Below are positions 38,455-46,460 of a stretch of DNA of 64,000 nt, in pieces. Position 1 is the first letter of the stretch. The number at the start of each line of letters is the position of its first letter. Made by a program: the position numbers and the translations under genes. The stretch is taken from contig CAWGQZ010000001.1 in NCBI GenBank assembly GCA_963824805.1, forward strand, positions 4,077-68,076, given 5' to 3'. This DNA comes from DATBAT01 sp963824805. Its GTDB lineage: Bacteria > Acidobacteriota > Terriglobia > Terriglobales > Acidobacteriaceae. Below the pieces are notes generated by a model. The model saw only the letters and a list, made by a program, of their open reading frames with translations, did not search any database and had not been told where the DNA came from.

Positions 38455-39261
38455 ATGACTAATATCCGCCATCCCGCGGTCGCTGGACGTTTCTACCCTG
38501 CGGATCCCGAAACGCTGCGGAATGACGTTGAGATCTACCTGCACTCCACCCACGTGAAATCCTTCGCATTGGGCTGCGTTGTTCCCCATGCCGGCTACAT
38601 TTACTCAGGTCATGTCACGGGGGCAGTGTTGTCGCAAATCGAAATTCCACCACGAGTGATCCTGATGTGCCCAAACCACACTGGCCGCGGCACTCCGCTC
38701 GCCATCAACCGTCAGGGTAGCTGGATTACTCCCTTGGGCGAAGTTTCGATCGATTTCGACCTCGCCTCCCAATTGCGGCAGGCTTGTCCCTTGCTTTACG
38801 AGGACACAGAGGCCCATCGCACCGAACACGCCGCCGAGGTCGAACTGCCCTTCCTGCAAGTGCTGAACCCCAACATGAAGTTTGTTCCCATCGCCATTGG
38901 CACCGGCGATTTCGCAACTCTTGAGGGCCTCGGACATGCCATTGCCAACGTCATCACCGAAGCAGGGAATGTCCTGATCATTGCCTCCAGCGACATGAAT
39001 CACTATGAAAGCGACGCCATCACGCGCATCAAGGACCAGAAGGCAATCGAGAGGATCCTGGCGCTCGACCCCCGGGGACTGTACGACGTGGTGCAGCAGG
39101 AGAACATAACAATGTGCGGTTATGGGCCAACCGTGTGCATGCTCACTGCCGCCAGGCAGCTGGGAGCGCGCTCTGCCGAACTTGTAAAATACGCCACTTC
39201 AGGAGATATTTCGGGTGACCGGGATATGGTGGTTGGGTACGCGGGGATTCGAGTGGATTAA
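38455..39261 (+). CDS. amrB: AmmeMemoRadiSam system protein B (MEMO1 family)
   Basis: 268 residues. NIRHPAVAGRFYPADPETL at the start, CVVPHAGYIYSGHVTGAVL, CPNHTGRG and SSDMNHYES are the metal-ligand-bearing motifs of the MEMO fold. In the usual system B is encoded with an AMMECR1 protein and a radical SAM enzyme; neither lies in this window. Biochemical role unknown. It starts 29 bases after rsmA and may share its transcript. Confidence 0.9.
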   Translation: MTNIRHPAVAGRFYPADPETLRNDVEIYLHSTHVKSFALGCVVPHAGYIYSGHVTGAVLSQIEIPPRVILMCPNHTGRGTPLAINRQGSWITPLGEVSIDFDLASQLRQACPLLYEDTEAHRTEHAAEVELPFLQVLNPNMKFVPIAIGTGDFATLEGLGHAIANVITEAGNVLIIASSDMNHYESDAITRIKDQKAIERILALDPRGLYDVVQQENITMCGYGPTVCMLTAARQLGARSAELVKYATSGDISGDRDMVVGYAGIRVD

Positions 39262-39262
39262 G

Positions 39263-39298
39263 AAGACGAGGAACCCGGCCAAACAGGTTCCTCGTCTT
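39263..39298. terminator. Hairpin between convergent genes
   Basis: Perfect 13-base stem AAGACGAGGAACC / GGTTCCTCGTCTT with a 10-base loop, right after amrB and just before the convergent FecR gene's stop. T-tails are short on both sides, so it is a likely bidirectional but not textbook terminator. Confidence 0.65.
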
Positions 39299-39306
39299 AA
39301 GAAGAG

Positions 39307-40686
39307 TTAACGCCGCGGACTTCCGCTGGGGGCTGACCGGGCCGGTGCTGAACCACCCATTCCCCGGCCCATACCAGACGAACTCGGTGCCGACATTGTG
39401 CGGGACGACGGCGAAGACATCGTGCTTGGAGAGGACATCGGCCTGCCATAGACGCCGGCAGGTTGTCCTGTCGCTACCGAGGAAGGATAGCTAGGTCGAG
39501 TGATCGGCGTGTTCCGAACGTTGGTGCTTACCGCTCCTTTTTCCGCTACACGCTGCGACAGTTGCGCCGGACTGCGCAAACTGCCACGTGCGACGCCCAA
39601 TCCCGCCGAGTTATTGGCGATCACGATTTTGTTGGATCGCGCATTCGACATGGTCGAGACCGGCCCGCGATTTACCACCAGCGTCCGCCCTCCACCGCTC
39701 GTCGGAACCTGTGGCAGCGTTCCTCGGGAAACTCCGGTCAAAACCGGGGTCCTGCCGAATCCGGCCCACGACCCTCCTGGTATCCAGGCCCAACCGGAGG
39801 GCGTGTTGACCCAAGAACCGTAGTGATAGGGCGTCCATCCCCACGGATACGCCGAAACCCAGGTGTAGCCGACACCGGGATAGAACGTCCAGGCACCGTT
39901 CATATAGGGATCCCAACCCGCTCCCGCAAAATAGGGTTGCCATCCCATGCCGTATCCCGGGATGCTGACGAAGTTTCCGTAATAATTAAGATCGCTGACA
40001 CCATATGCGAATGGCGAGTAGTCGTTGTAACTCTTCGCCATGTAGCGATCGTGGTACTGCTGTTGCGATTTGTCCCAGTCGTCAAATTCAAGCTCCGGAA
40101 CATTCTTGGCCAGCTTGGGCTGATCCACATCGGGCAAGAAACTCGCCGAACGCTTCTTCTCGAGAGCAACCTCGCCGTTGGGCCCGTCCACCTTCAGCGA
40201 TCCGCTAAATACCGAAACCATCGAGCCATCCGTTGCCGCGAACACCCGGAAGTGGGATTGATCGGACAACGCGATGTGCTGCTTGAAAAAATTCACGCTG
40301 AATTCATCTTCCTTCTTGCCCTGATAGTTGAAGTAAGCAATCCCATGCTTGATGTCAATGGTTGAGAGCTTGCCACCGGAGTCGCGCAACGAAAGCGCTG
40401 GGAATTCGACCTCGGTAAGCGGGGCAAGACGCAGAGTCGAGCCATCTTCAAACTCCACCTCGGCGCGCCCGTCCGCCCGGGTCTTTAACTTAACGTCCTG
40501 TGTAACCGGAAAATTGGCAAAGGCCTTTTCATAGCCCTGCCCGGTAGCGCGATCAATCTGGACATCGCCTTGGACGTCACTAAGGCGAACGATTCGAGCC
40601 TGGGAATCAGCCAGGCAAGAAACGGCAAGCAAACAAACGGCTGCCGCTAGTGATGGGAACAGGATGGAACGGTTGCGCAAAGACAT
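39307..40686 (-). CDS. Exported FecR-domain protein with aromatic YXWG-rich region
   Basis: 459 residues from ATG 40684-40686, chosen for the AGGAGG four bases upstream and a following signal peptide (SLRNRSILFPSLAAAVCLLA). A FecR-like domain (about 35-170; VQGDVQIDRA, LKTRADGRAEVEFEDGSTLR) is followed by a Tyr/Trp/Gly/Pro-rich stretch (YGMGWQPYFAG, WTPYHYGSW, GWAWIPGGSW), typical of DUF6600-like proteins. A Ser/Pro/Arg-rich disordered tail ends it. Probably an envelope or surface protein; no sigma factor pairs with it. Confidence 0.8.
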   Translation of the reverse strand: MSLRNRSILFPSLAAAVCLLAVSCLADSQARIVRLSDVQGDVQIDRATGQGYEKAFANFPVTQDVKLKTRADGRAEVEFEDGSTLRLAPLTEVEFPALSLRDSGGKLSTIDIKHGIAYFNYQGKKEDEFSVNFFKQHIALSDQSHFRVFAATDGSMVSVFSGSLKVDGPNGEVALEKKRSASFLPDVDQPKLAKNVPELEFDDWDKSQQQYHDRYMAKSYNDYSPFAYGVSDLNYYGNFVSIPGYGMGWQPYFAGAGWDPYMNGAWTFYPGVGYTWVSAYPWGWTPYHYGSWVNTPSGWAWIPGGSWAGFGRTPVLTGVSRGTLPQVPTSGGGRTLVVNRGPVSTMSNARSNKIVIANNSAGLGVARGSLRSPAQLSQRVAEKGAVSTNVRNTPITRPSYPSSVATGQPAGVYGRPMSSPSTMSSPSSRTMSAPSSSGMGRGMGGSAPARSAPSGSPRR

Positions 40687-40805
40687 AGCGCCTCCTCGGT
40701 GGGCCATGCTCATTAGATCACCAATTAGGGCTAAATGGATGGATAAATCTGTCAAAACAACTGAAAGTACGACGCCTGACAGCCCGAGGATAGGGGATGG
40801 ACGGA

Positions 40806-41489
40806 CTACCTCCTCGGCGGTTCTACCCCCAGCAGGCGTTGGGCTCGGGCCCGGACGACCGTTATCACCGAGGGATCGGCAACAATCTCCTTAAGAACCG
40901 GCGAGATGGCGGAAAGCTCTGTGATCTGCCCATGGCTGGACTGATCTTCCATGCGCTTCAACTCTTCGTCCAGCGCCAGTTTCTGGTAGCGATGAAAGTA
41001 TTCCAGGCGCCGCCCCGACTCCAGCGTCCCCGACATGCTCTGGAACAAATCTGTCAGTTGCTGCACCGCCGCAATCGGGGAGTAATTGTAGGTTGCTTGG
41101 TTGCTGTTCTGGGCGTCTTTATAGGCGAGGGTCTTAATGCCAGTCGAAGCCAATCCCTGTTTTTTGGAGTCGATCTGGCCGCGCAGATATTTGGCCTTTT
41201 TCACCAACTCGAACAAACGGGCACAAGTTTGGGGTGAAACTGGAAACTCCAGCCGGAATGGCTGATCAGGCTCAGAATCCATGGTGAGCTTTCCGTTGCT
41301 GTCGTAGCTGGCCTTGCCGTCCGAGGCCACGGAGATGACATAGTGGCTGGGCTCAGAACCCGGAAAATCGAAAGTAAAGCTGAGACTCGCAGATCCGCTT
41401 TCTGCCCGGGAAAGGGAAAGAGTACCCGAAAAAACGAGGCCGCAACAGAGCGCTAAAACGAGACGAATTCGCCAAAAATTGATTCCCAT
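40806..41489 (-). CDS. Exported protein of unknown function
   Basis: 227 residues; signal peptide MGINFWRIRLVLALCCGLVF with cleavage near SRA-E. The rest mixes beta strands (SLSFTFDFPGSEPSHYVISV) and a helical end (ALDEELKRMEDQSSHGQITE). It resembles the unnamed periplasmic proteins in which a short beta domain is followed by helices; no family recognised. It is between ruvC (56 bases upstream) and the FecR gene on the same strand. Confidence 0.6.
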   Translation of the reverse strand: MGINFWRIRLVLALCCGLVFSGTLSLSRAESGSASLSFTFDFPGSEPSHYVISVASDGKASYDSNGKLTMDSEPDQPFRLEFPVSPQTCARLFELVKKAKYLRGQIDSKKQGLASTGIKTLAYKDAQNSNQATYNYSPIAAVQQLTDLFQSMSGTLESGRRLEYFHRYQKLALDEELKRMEDQSSHGQITELSAISPVLKEIVADPSVITVVRARAQRLLGVEPPRR

Positions 41490-41544
41490 CGGAGGTTAGT
41501 ATGCCAAAACATTACAGCGGATCTTCATGATAACCAGTGAAGAC

Positions 41545-42048
41545 TTACTTTGCCATCGCCCCTTGCCGGGCCAGCGTGGCACATGTATGCAGGTGGCAAA
41601 TAGCTATCGCCAGTGCGTCTGCGGCGTCGGACGGCTCTGGCGCCTCTGCCAGCTTTAGTAATTGCATCACCATGTGCTGTACCTGCTCCTTTTCCGCCCG
41701 TCCATAACCCACCACCGCCGACTTAATCGTTAGCGGGGCATACTCCGCTACCTCAAGCCCCATAGATGATGCCGCCAGCATCGCTACTCCCCGCACCTCT
41801 CCTAACTTCAATGCCGATTTTGCATTTACGGAATAGAAGACTCCCTCGATCGCAACCTTGTCGGGATGATGTTCGCGGATCAGGTCCCCCAAGCGGATGA
41901 AAATAGTGGAGAGTCGCAACGGCATCGCATCCTTCGGCGATAACTTGATAGCTCCGCAAGTGAGGTACACGAGTTCGCCATCCGGCGCCAGTTCCACGAC
42001 GCCATAACCGGTGTACTGGGTGCCGCAATCGATTCCTAACACTCGCAT
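41545..42048 (-). CDS. ruvC: Holliday junction resolvase RuvC
   Basis: 167 residues. Catalytic acids in place: Asp7 (VLGIDCGTQYTGYG), Glu68 (KVAIEGVFYS), Asp141 and Asp144 (SDAADALAIAICH). It cuts Holliday junctions made by RuvAB. ruvA/ruvB are not in the window. Divergent from the TonB-receptor operon across 240 bases. Confidence 0.95.
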   Translation of the reverse strand: MRVLGIDCGTQYTGYGVVELAPDGELVYLTCGAIKLSPKDAMPLRLSTIFIRLGDLIREHHPDKVAIEGVFYSVNAKSALKLGEVRGVAMLAASSMGLEVAEYAPLTIKSAVVGYGRAEKEQVQHMVMQLLKLAEAPEPSDAADALAIAICHLHTCATLARQGAMAK

Positions 42049-42244
42049 GCCGAAAGTGTACAGTGTCTCGCACTTGGCTCACCACCGTGGGCCAAATTGG
42101 TAAACGAAAACAACTTGTAGCGGATGGCTGATTACTTTCGATTCGCAGCCCTACAAGGAAAACGGTATGGATAAAGTATCGGCCATAACTTAGTTTTGTG
42201 ATTCTTCCGCAATGCCCTTCCCCCCTAGAGGACATTGGTGAATC

Positions 42245-42261
42245 TGTAGAGCTTCTCTACA
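42245..42261. promoter_or_regulatory. Perfect palindrome ahead of the TonB-receptor operon
   Basis: TGTAGAG-CTT-CTCTACA, 7-base arms with a 3-base centre, lying 26 bases before the TTG start candidate and 16 bases before its ribosome site. Either a repressor operator or a hairpin in the leader. Confidence 0.45.
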
Positions 42262-42286
42262 CAGGCAAATTGAACCGGAGAACAAG

Positions 42287-44299
42287 TTGAGCGGACAAAG
42301 GCCATCCCATCGGCCACTGACAACTATCAAGATGCGGGAAGTCGTTCTGTTTGGATTCCTGTTTTTGTTCAGCTTTCAGGCCCTTGCTGCACAACCGAGC
42401 AGCGAACTCAAGAACCTCAATCTCGAGCAGCTAGGCAACATTGAGGTCACCACCGCCTCCAAGGAACCTGAGGAAGTCTGGAAGACCCCAGCTGCAATTT
42501 TCGTGCTGACCAATGAAGACATCCGCCGCTCGGGTGCAACCAGCATTCCGGAAGTGCTCAGGCTTGTGCCGGGTGTGGAAGTCTCGCGCGGCGTTTCCAG
42601 CACTTGGGCCATAGGAATTCGTGGCTTTGGCAGCTCGTTTTCCAAATCGGTGCTGGTTTTGATTGACGGACGTAGCGTCTATACCGCGCTGTTTGCCGGG
42701 GTGTATTGGGATATCCAGAACGTGATGCTAGAGGATGTGGATCGCATCGAGGTTATTCGCGGACCGGGCGGTACCATTTGGGGCGCGAACGCTGTTAATG
42801 GCGTGATTAACATTATTACCAAGGATGCTAAGGACACTCACGGGGGACTGGTTTCAGCGGCCGCCGGCAATATCGACCAAGGGATCGGGAGCGCACGTTA
42901 CGGCGCGGGGAACTCAAAGTTTTCTTATCGTGTCTATGGCACCGGAGCTGGGCGCGCTCCTGAATACCACCTTAATAATTTGAATTATGACGACTGGCAA
43001 ATTGGCCGCGCCGGATTTCGCAGCGATTGGAATGTTGACAGCCAGGATTCTCTGACCCTCCAAGGCGATATTTACAAAGGAGAAATCGGACAGCGCGCGG
43101 CTATCGCGACTTATCAACCACCGGAACAACGAGATTATCCTGCTGCCCAGGATGTCTCGGGCGGGAACCTGCTGGGGCGTTGGCGGCGCGATCTAAAAGA
43201 TGGCTCCGATCTTCAGGTGCAGACGTATTTCGACCGGACCTACCGTCGCGGCCCCCAGCTAGCAGAAATCCGAGATACCTTCGATGTCGACTTGATTCAC
43301 CACCTCGCCAACCTTCCCCATCAGGACATCATTTGGGGGCTGGGCGCCCGTTGGAGTCCAAGCGAGGTCATCCAGACTTTTCCCACGGTCGATTTCATTC
43401 CCCACGATAAAGCCGACAACATTTACAGCATCTTCGCTCAGGACCAGATCGCGCTCGTGAACCGCCGTCTGTGGGTGACGGTAGGGACAAAATTTCAGCA
43501 CAACGTTTACACCGGGTGGGAACTTCAGCCCAGCCTCCGCCTTTTGTGGAGACCGAGCCAGCATCAGTCATTCTGGACCGCAGCGACCCGTGCCGTGCGT
43601 ACTCCCTCCCGGATTGAGGAGGACTTGCAACTCACTCAACTGATCTCTTCCAACCCACCATTTTTCATCCGAGTTGCGGATAACGGACGGGTTGAATCGG
43701 AGTCGCTAATCAGCTATGAAGCGGGTTATCGGCGTTTGGTTAGCTCGCGCTTTTACTTCGATGTCTCTGTGTTCCACAATGACTACGACGATCTCGTAGG
43801 ATTCTCCCCCTTTGTTCTTTCGGTCGAAAATACTCCGCCACCACCACATCTCCTCTACTCGCTTTCTTTTGCTAACACGGTAAAAGGAAATACCGACGGA
43901 ATCGAAATCGCGCCCGATTTCAAGTTGAACCAATGGGTGCAGCTCCGGGGTTCTTACTCATATTTGAATCTCGATTTAAGAAACGTGCCCGGGTCCTCCG
44001 ACTCCGCAACGTTAAGTTCCTACGAGGGATCCAGCCCGCATAACGAGTTCACCGGCCAAGCCATGTTTAACTTGCCCCACAGCTTTGAATTTGACGCTAC
44101 GCTGCGTTATATGAGCGCCTTGCCGGCACAAACCGTAAAAGGCTACACCACCATGGACGCCCGGCTGGGATGGCGTTTTGCGCGGAACTTCGATCTCTCA
44201 CTAGTGGGCCAGAATCTTCTCGCCCCGAGGCATGCCGAATTTGGAAGTGGGGTTCTGATCGAGCGGGCCGCCTACGCGAAGGTCACCTGGAGCAAATGA
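42287..44299 (+). CDS. TonB-dependent outer-membrane receptor
   Basis: 670 residues from TTG 42287 (GGAG eight bases ahead); ATG 42332 (MREVVLFGFLFLFSFQALAA) is the alternative and starts right at the signal peptide. The plug domain is clear: TPAAIFVLTNEDIRRSGATS, PEVLRLVPGVEVSRGVSSTW, IRGFG, GRSVYTALFAGVYWD, and RGPGGTIWGANAVNGVINII. A beta-barrel of about 500 residues follows and ends in an aromatic-poor strand (RAAYAKVTWSK). No clear TonB box was seen near the N-terminus. Its stop overlaps a downstream ATG (ATGA), and it leads a three-gene set with a YfiR-like protein and a histidine kinase, which argues for a role in signalling as well as, or instead of, uptake. Confidence 0.92.
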   Translation: MSGQRPSHRPLTTIKMREVVLFGFLFLFSFQALAAQPSSELKNLNLEQLGNIEVTTASKEPEEVWKTPAAIFVLTNEDIRRSGATSIPEVLRLVPGVEVSRGVSSTWAIGIRGFGSSFSKSVLVLIDGRSVYTALFAGVYWDIQNVMLEDVDRIEVIRGPGGTIWGANAVNGVINIITKDAKDTHGGLVSAAAGNIDQGIGSARYGAGNSKFSYRVYGTGAGRAPEYHLNNLNYDDWQIGRAGFRSDWNVDSQDSLTLQGDIYKGEIGQRAAIATYQPPEQRDYPAAQDVSGGNLLGRWRRDLKDGSDLQVQTYFDRTYRRGPQLAEIRDTFDVDLIHHLANLPHQDIIWGLGARWSPSEVIQTFPTVDFIPHDKADNIYSIFAQDQIALVNRRLWVTVGTKFQHNVYTGWELQPSLRLLWRPSQHQSFWTAATRAVRTPSRIEEDLQLTQLISSNPPFFIRVADNGRVESESLISYEAGYRRLVSSRFYFDVSVFHNDYDDLVGFSPFVLSVENTPPPPHLLYSLSFANTVKGNTDGIEIAPDFKLNQWVQLRGSYSYLNLDLRNVPGSSDSATLSSYEGSSPHNEFTGQAMFNLPHSFEFDATLRYMSALPAQTVKGYTTMDARLGWRFARNFDLSLVGQNLLAPRHAEFGSGVLIERAAYAKVTWSK

Positions 44300-44357
44300 A
44301 CGCGCAGACTATCCAGGACGGACCAGCGGTCGTGCTTCCCGGCCTTCGCGCCGGCGA

Positions 44358-44900
44358 TTGTATTTCCGCACGGCTACGGCCATTTTGCTTACTTTGTTCT
44401 CGGCTCTGGTTCAAGCCCAGCCCTCGCGACCCACAGAATACGATGTCAAAGCCGCATACTTATACAACTTCGGCAAATTTGTTCGCTGGCCTGAGAGTGC
44501 CTCGGCCAACACGAGCACGTTTTTCATCTGTCTTGTTGGGAAAGAACCACTCGCCCAGAGTCTTGACTCGATTCTGCAAGGCGCCACTTGGGACGGCAAA
44601 CCAGTAACTGCGAAACGAATAGCCGCTGTCGACGAGGCATCCGCTTGCCACGTATTGTTCATCTCTTCATCCCAAGCTGAGCAATGGATTCAGTTCCTGC
44701 CGGTTATTCAAAAACTTCCGATCTTGACCGTAAGCGATGCCCCTCGATTTGCCCAGCATAAGGGGATGATCGAACTGCTACTCAGCGAAAACCGCATTCG
44801 CTTCGAGGTGAACCTGGAGGCGGCCAACAAGGCAGGCCTTAGCCTGAGCTCAGAGCTACTAAAGGTAGCGATCCACGTTCGTAAAACGGGAGACCACTAA
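44358..44900 (+). CDS. YfiR-like periplasmic protein
   Basis: 180 residues from TTG 44358; the signal sequence RTATAILLTLFSALVQA and the family opening YDVKAAYLYNFGKFVRWPES are clear, with VLFISSSQAEQWIQFLP and an IRFEVNLEAANKAGLSLSSEL end. YfiR in Pseudomonas is a periplasmic repressor of the cyclase YfiN; here the partner would be the membrane kinase encoded next. An ATG at 44296 overlaps the receptor stop but is in another frame; one indel near 44372 would join it to this protein, which may be the real start. The TAA overlaps the next ATG (TAATG). Confidence 0.88.
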   Translation: MYFRTATAILLTLFSALVQAQPSRPTEYDVKAAYLYNFGKFVRWPESASANTSTFFICLVGKEPLAQSLDSILQGATWDGKPVTAKRIAAVDEASACHVLFISSSQAEQWIQFLPVIQKLPILTVSDAPRFAQHKGMIELLLSENRIRFEVNLEAANKAGLSLSSELLKVAIHVRKTGDH

Positions 44901-46336
44901 TGCTGGGGATGCGTAGTTCTCCCATCTCGAAAAAGCTCACCCTAATGAACATGCTGGTAAGCGGCGTGGCCCTGCTGCTGGCGTGCGCGGCGTTTTTCAC
45001 CTATGACTTGCTTACTTTCCGCGCCGCCCGGGTGCGAGGCCTGAATGTACAGGCGCAAATTATCGGCGCGAACTCGGTGGCTGCTATTGAATTCAACGAC
45101 CCACATTCCGCGGAAAATACCCTCTCCGCGCTTCGAGCAGCCACCAATATCACTTACGCGGGCATATATATCAACGAACGCCAGCCATTCGCCTCATACT
45201 GGAGAGATCAGCCTGGCCCCGCGCCTGTGCTCCTCGCTATCCCTACGGGCAAAGAAGATGTGTCTAAGTTCGGCAATGATCAGGTCAGCCTGGCAAAAAC
45301 CATCATTTTTCAGGAAAAGAAAGTGGGGACGGTCTATCTTATTTCGGACCTCTCAGCGATCGACGAACGCTTACGGCGTTACGCCATCATCGTCATCATC
45401 GTATTGTTGACTTCGCTGTTTGCTGCTTTGCTGATCTCCCGAATGTCGCAGCGCGTGGTAGCAGAACCCATCGTGAACCTTGCAGAAACGGCTCGCGCGG
45501 TCTCTCGTGACCAGAATTATTCCGTCCGGGTTGCGCCTGGCGGCAACAAGGATGAAGTCAGCACCCTGATCGCTGCCTTCAACGAGATGTTGGGACAGAT
45601 TCAGCAGCGCGATAGCGCGTTGCATCAAGCTCATGACCTACTCGAAGGCAGAGTTAAAGAGCGCACCGCCGAACTCAAAGCTGCAGAAGAGCGCCTGCGC
45701 ATGCTTTCTACTCGTCTGCTGCAGCTCCAGGACGAAGAACGACGCAATATCGCCCGTGAACTACACGACAGCACCGGCCAGGTCCTCGCCGCTCTAGGCA
45801 TGAACCTTGCAGCAATTCATCTGGAAAGCAGAAAGATGAGCCCGTCCGCGGAAGCAGCAGTATCGGAAAGCATCGAGCTGGTTCAGACCACGCTCAAGGA
45901 ACTTCGGACCATTTCTTACCTACTGCATCCTCCGCTCTTGGACGAAGCCGGGTTGCAATCCGCTCTCCGCTGGTTCGTCCAGGGATTTTCTGAACGCAGC
46001 AAGATTCGGGTTGATCTGGACATCTCCCCTAATATCGGCCGCCCTTCGCGCGAACTGGAAACAGCTATCTTCCGCATTATTCAGGAGGCGCTAACCAATA
46101 TTCACCGCCACTCGGGGAGCCCCACTGCTGCCATCAGCTTGACCCGGGATGTGCGTTCAATAAAGGTCGAGATTGGCGATCAAGGCAAAGGCATCGACCT
46201 CCCCACAAGCCGCCCTGCCTCGCTCGGCATCGGCATCCAGGGAATGCAGGAACGCGCCCGCCAGCTTGGCGGACGGCTCGACATCCAGTCCAGTCCAACC
46301 GGCACCACCATTACTGCCATCTTACCCAGTCCATGA
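44900..46336 (+). CDS. Membrane sensor histidine kinase (NarX-like HisKA_3)
   Basis: 478 residues. Membrane helix 1 (about 17-37), a periplasmic CHASE8-like sensor (about 40-153), helix 2 (about 155-178), HAMP (about 180-232), a coiled coil (ALHQAHDLLEGRVKERTAEL), then HisKA_3 with phospho-acceptor His289 in RELHDSTGQVLAALGMNLA, and an ATPase end (IFRIIQEALTNIHRHSGSP, SLGIGIQGMQERARQLGG). CHASE8 with HAMP also occurs in YfiN, which makes the pairing with the YfiR-like gene sensible. No response regulator is adjacent; the partner is elsewhere. The start overlaps the upstream stop by one base. Confidence 0.93.
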   Translation: MLGMRSSPISKKLTLMNMLVSGVALLLACAAFFTYDLLTFRAARVRGLNVQAQIIGANSVAAIEFNDPHSAENTLSALRAATNITYAGIYINERQPFASYWRDQPGPAPVLLAIPTGKEDVSKFGNDQVSLAKTIIFQEKKVGTVYLISDLSAIDERLRRYAIIVIIVLLTSLFAALLISRMSQRVVAEPIVNLAETARAVSRDQNYSVRVAPGGNKDEVSTLIAAFNEMLGQIQQRDSALHQAHDLLEGRVKERTAELKAAEERLRMLSTRLLQLQDEERRNIARELHDSTGQVLAALGMNLAAIHLESRKMSPSAEAAVSESIELVQTTLKELRTISYLLHPPLLDEAGLQSALRWFVQGFSERSKIRVDLDISPNIGRPSRELETAIFRIIQEALTNIHRHSGSPTAAISLTRDVRSIKVEIGDQGKGIDLPTSRPASLGIGIQGMQERARQLGGRLDIQSSPTGTTITAILPSP

Positions 46337-46460
46337 CCTTGATGGGAGGTGCGCATGCCCGCTTAAAGAGAGAACGGCCCCGAGGAATCTGCTTTCTGCT
46401 GGAATCAGCCGCCTGCATACTCTTAACACCTGTTAGCCTCTGTAAACTGGTAACCGCCTT

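Noticed and set aside
39463..40365. 300-residue open frame opposite the FecR/YXWG protein
   Set aside because: Arg/Ser/Pro-rich translation typical of an antisense frame; the minus-strand gene has signal peptide, domain and ribosome site.
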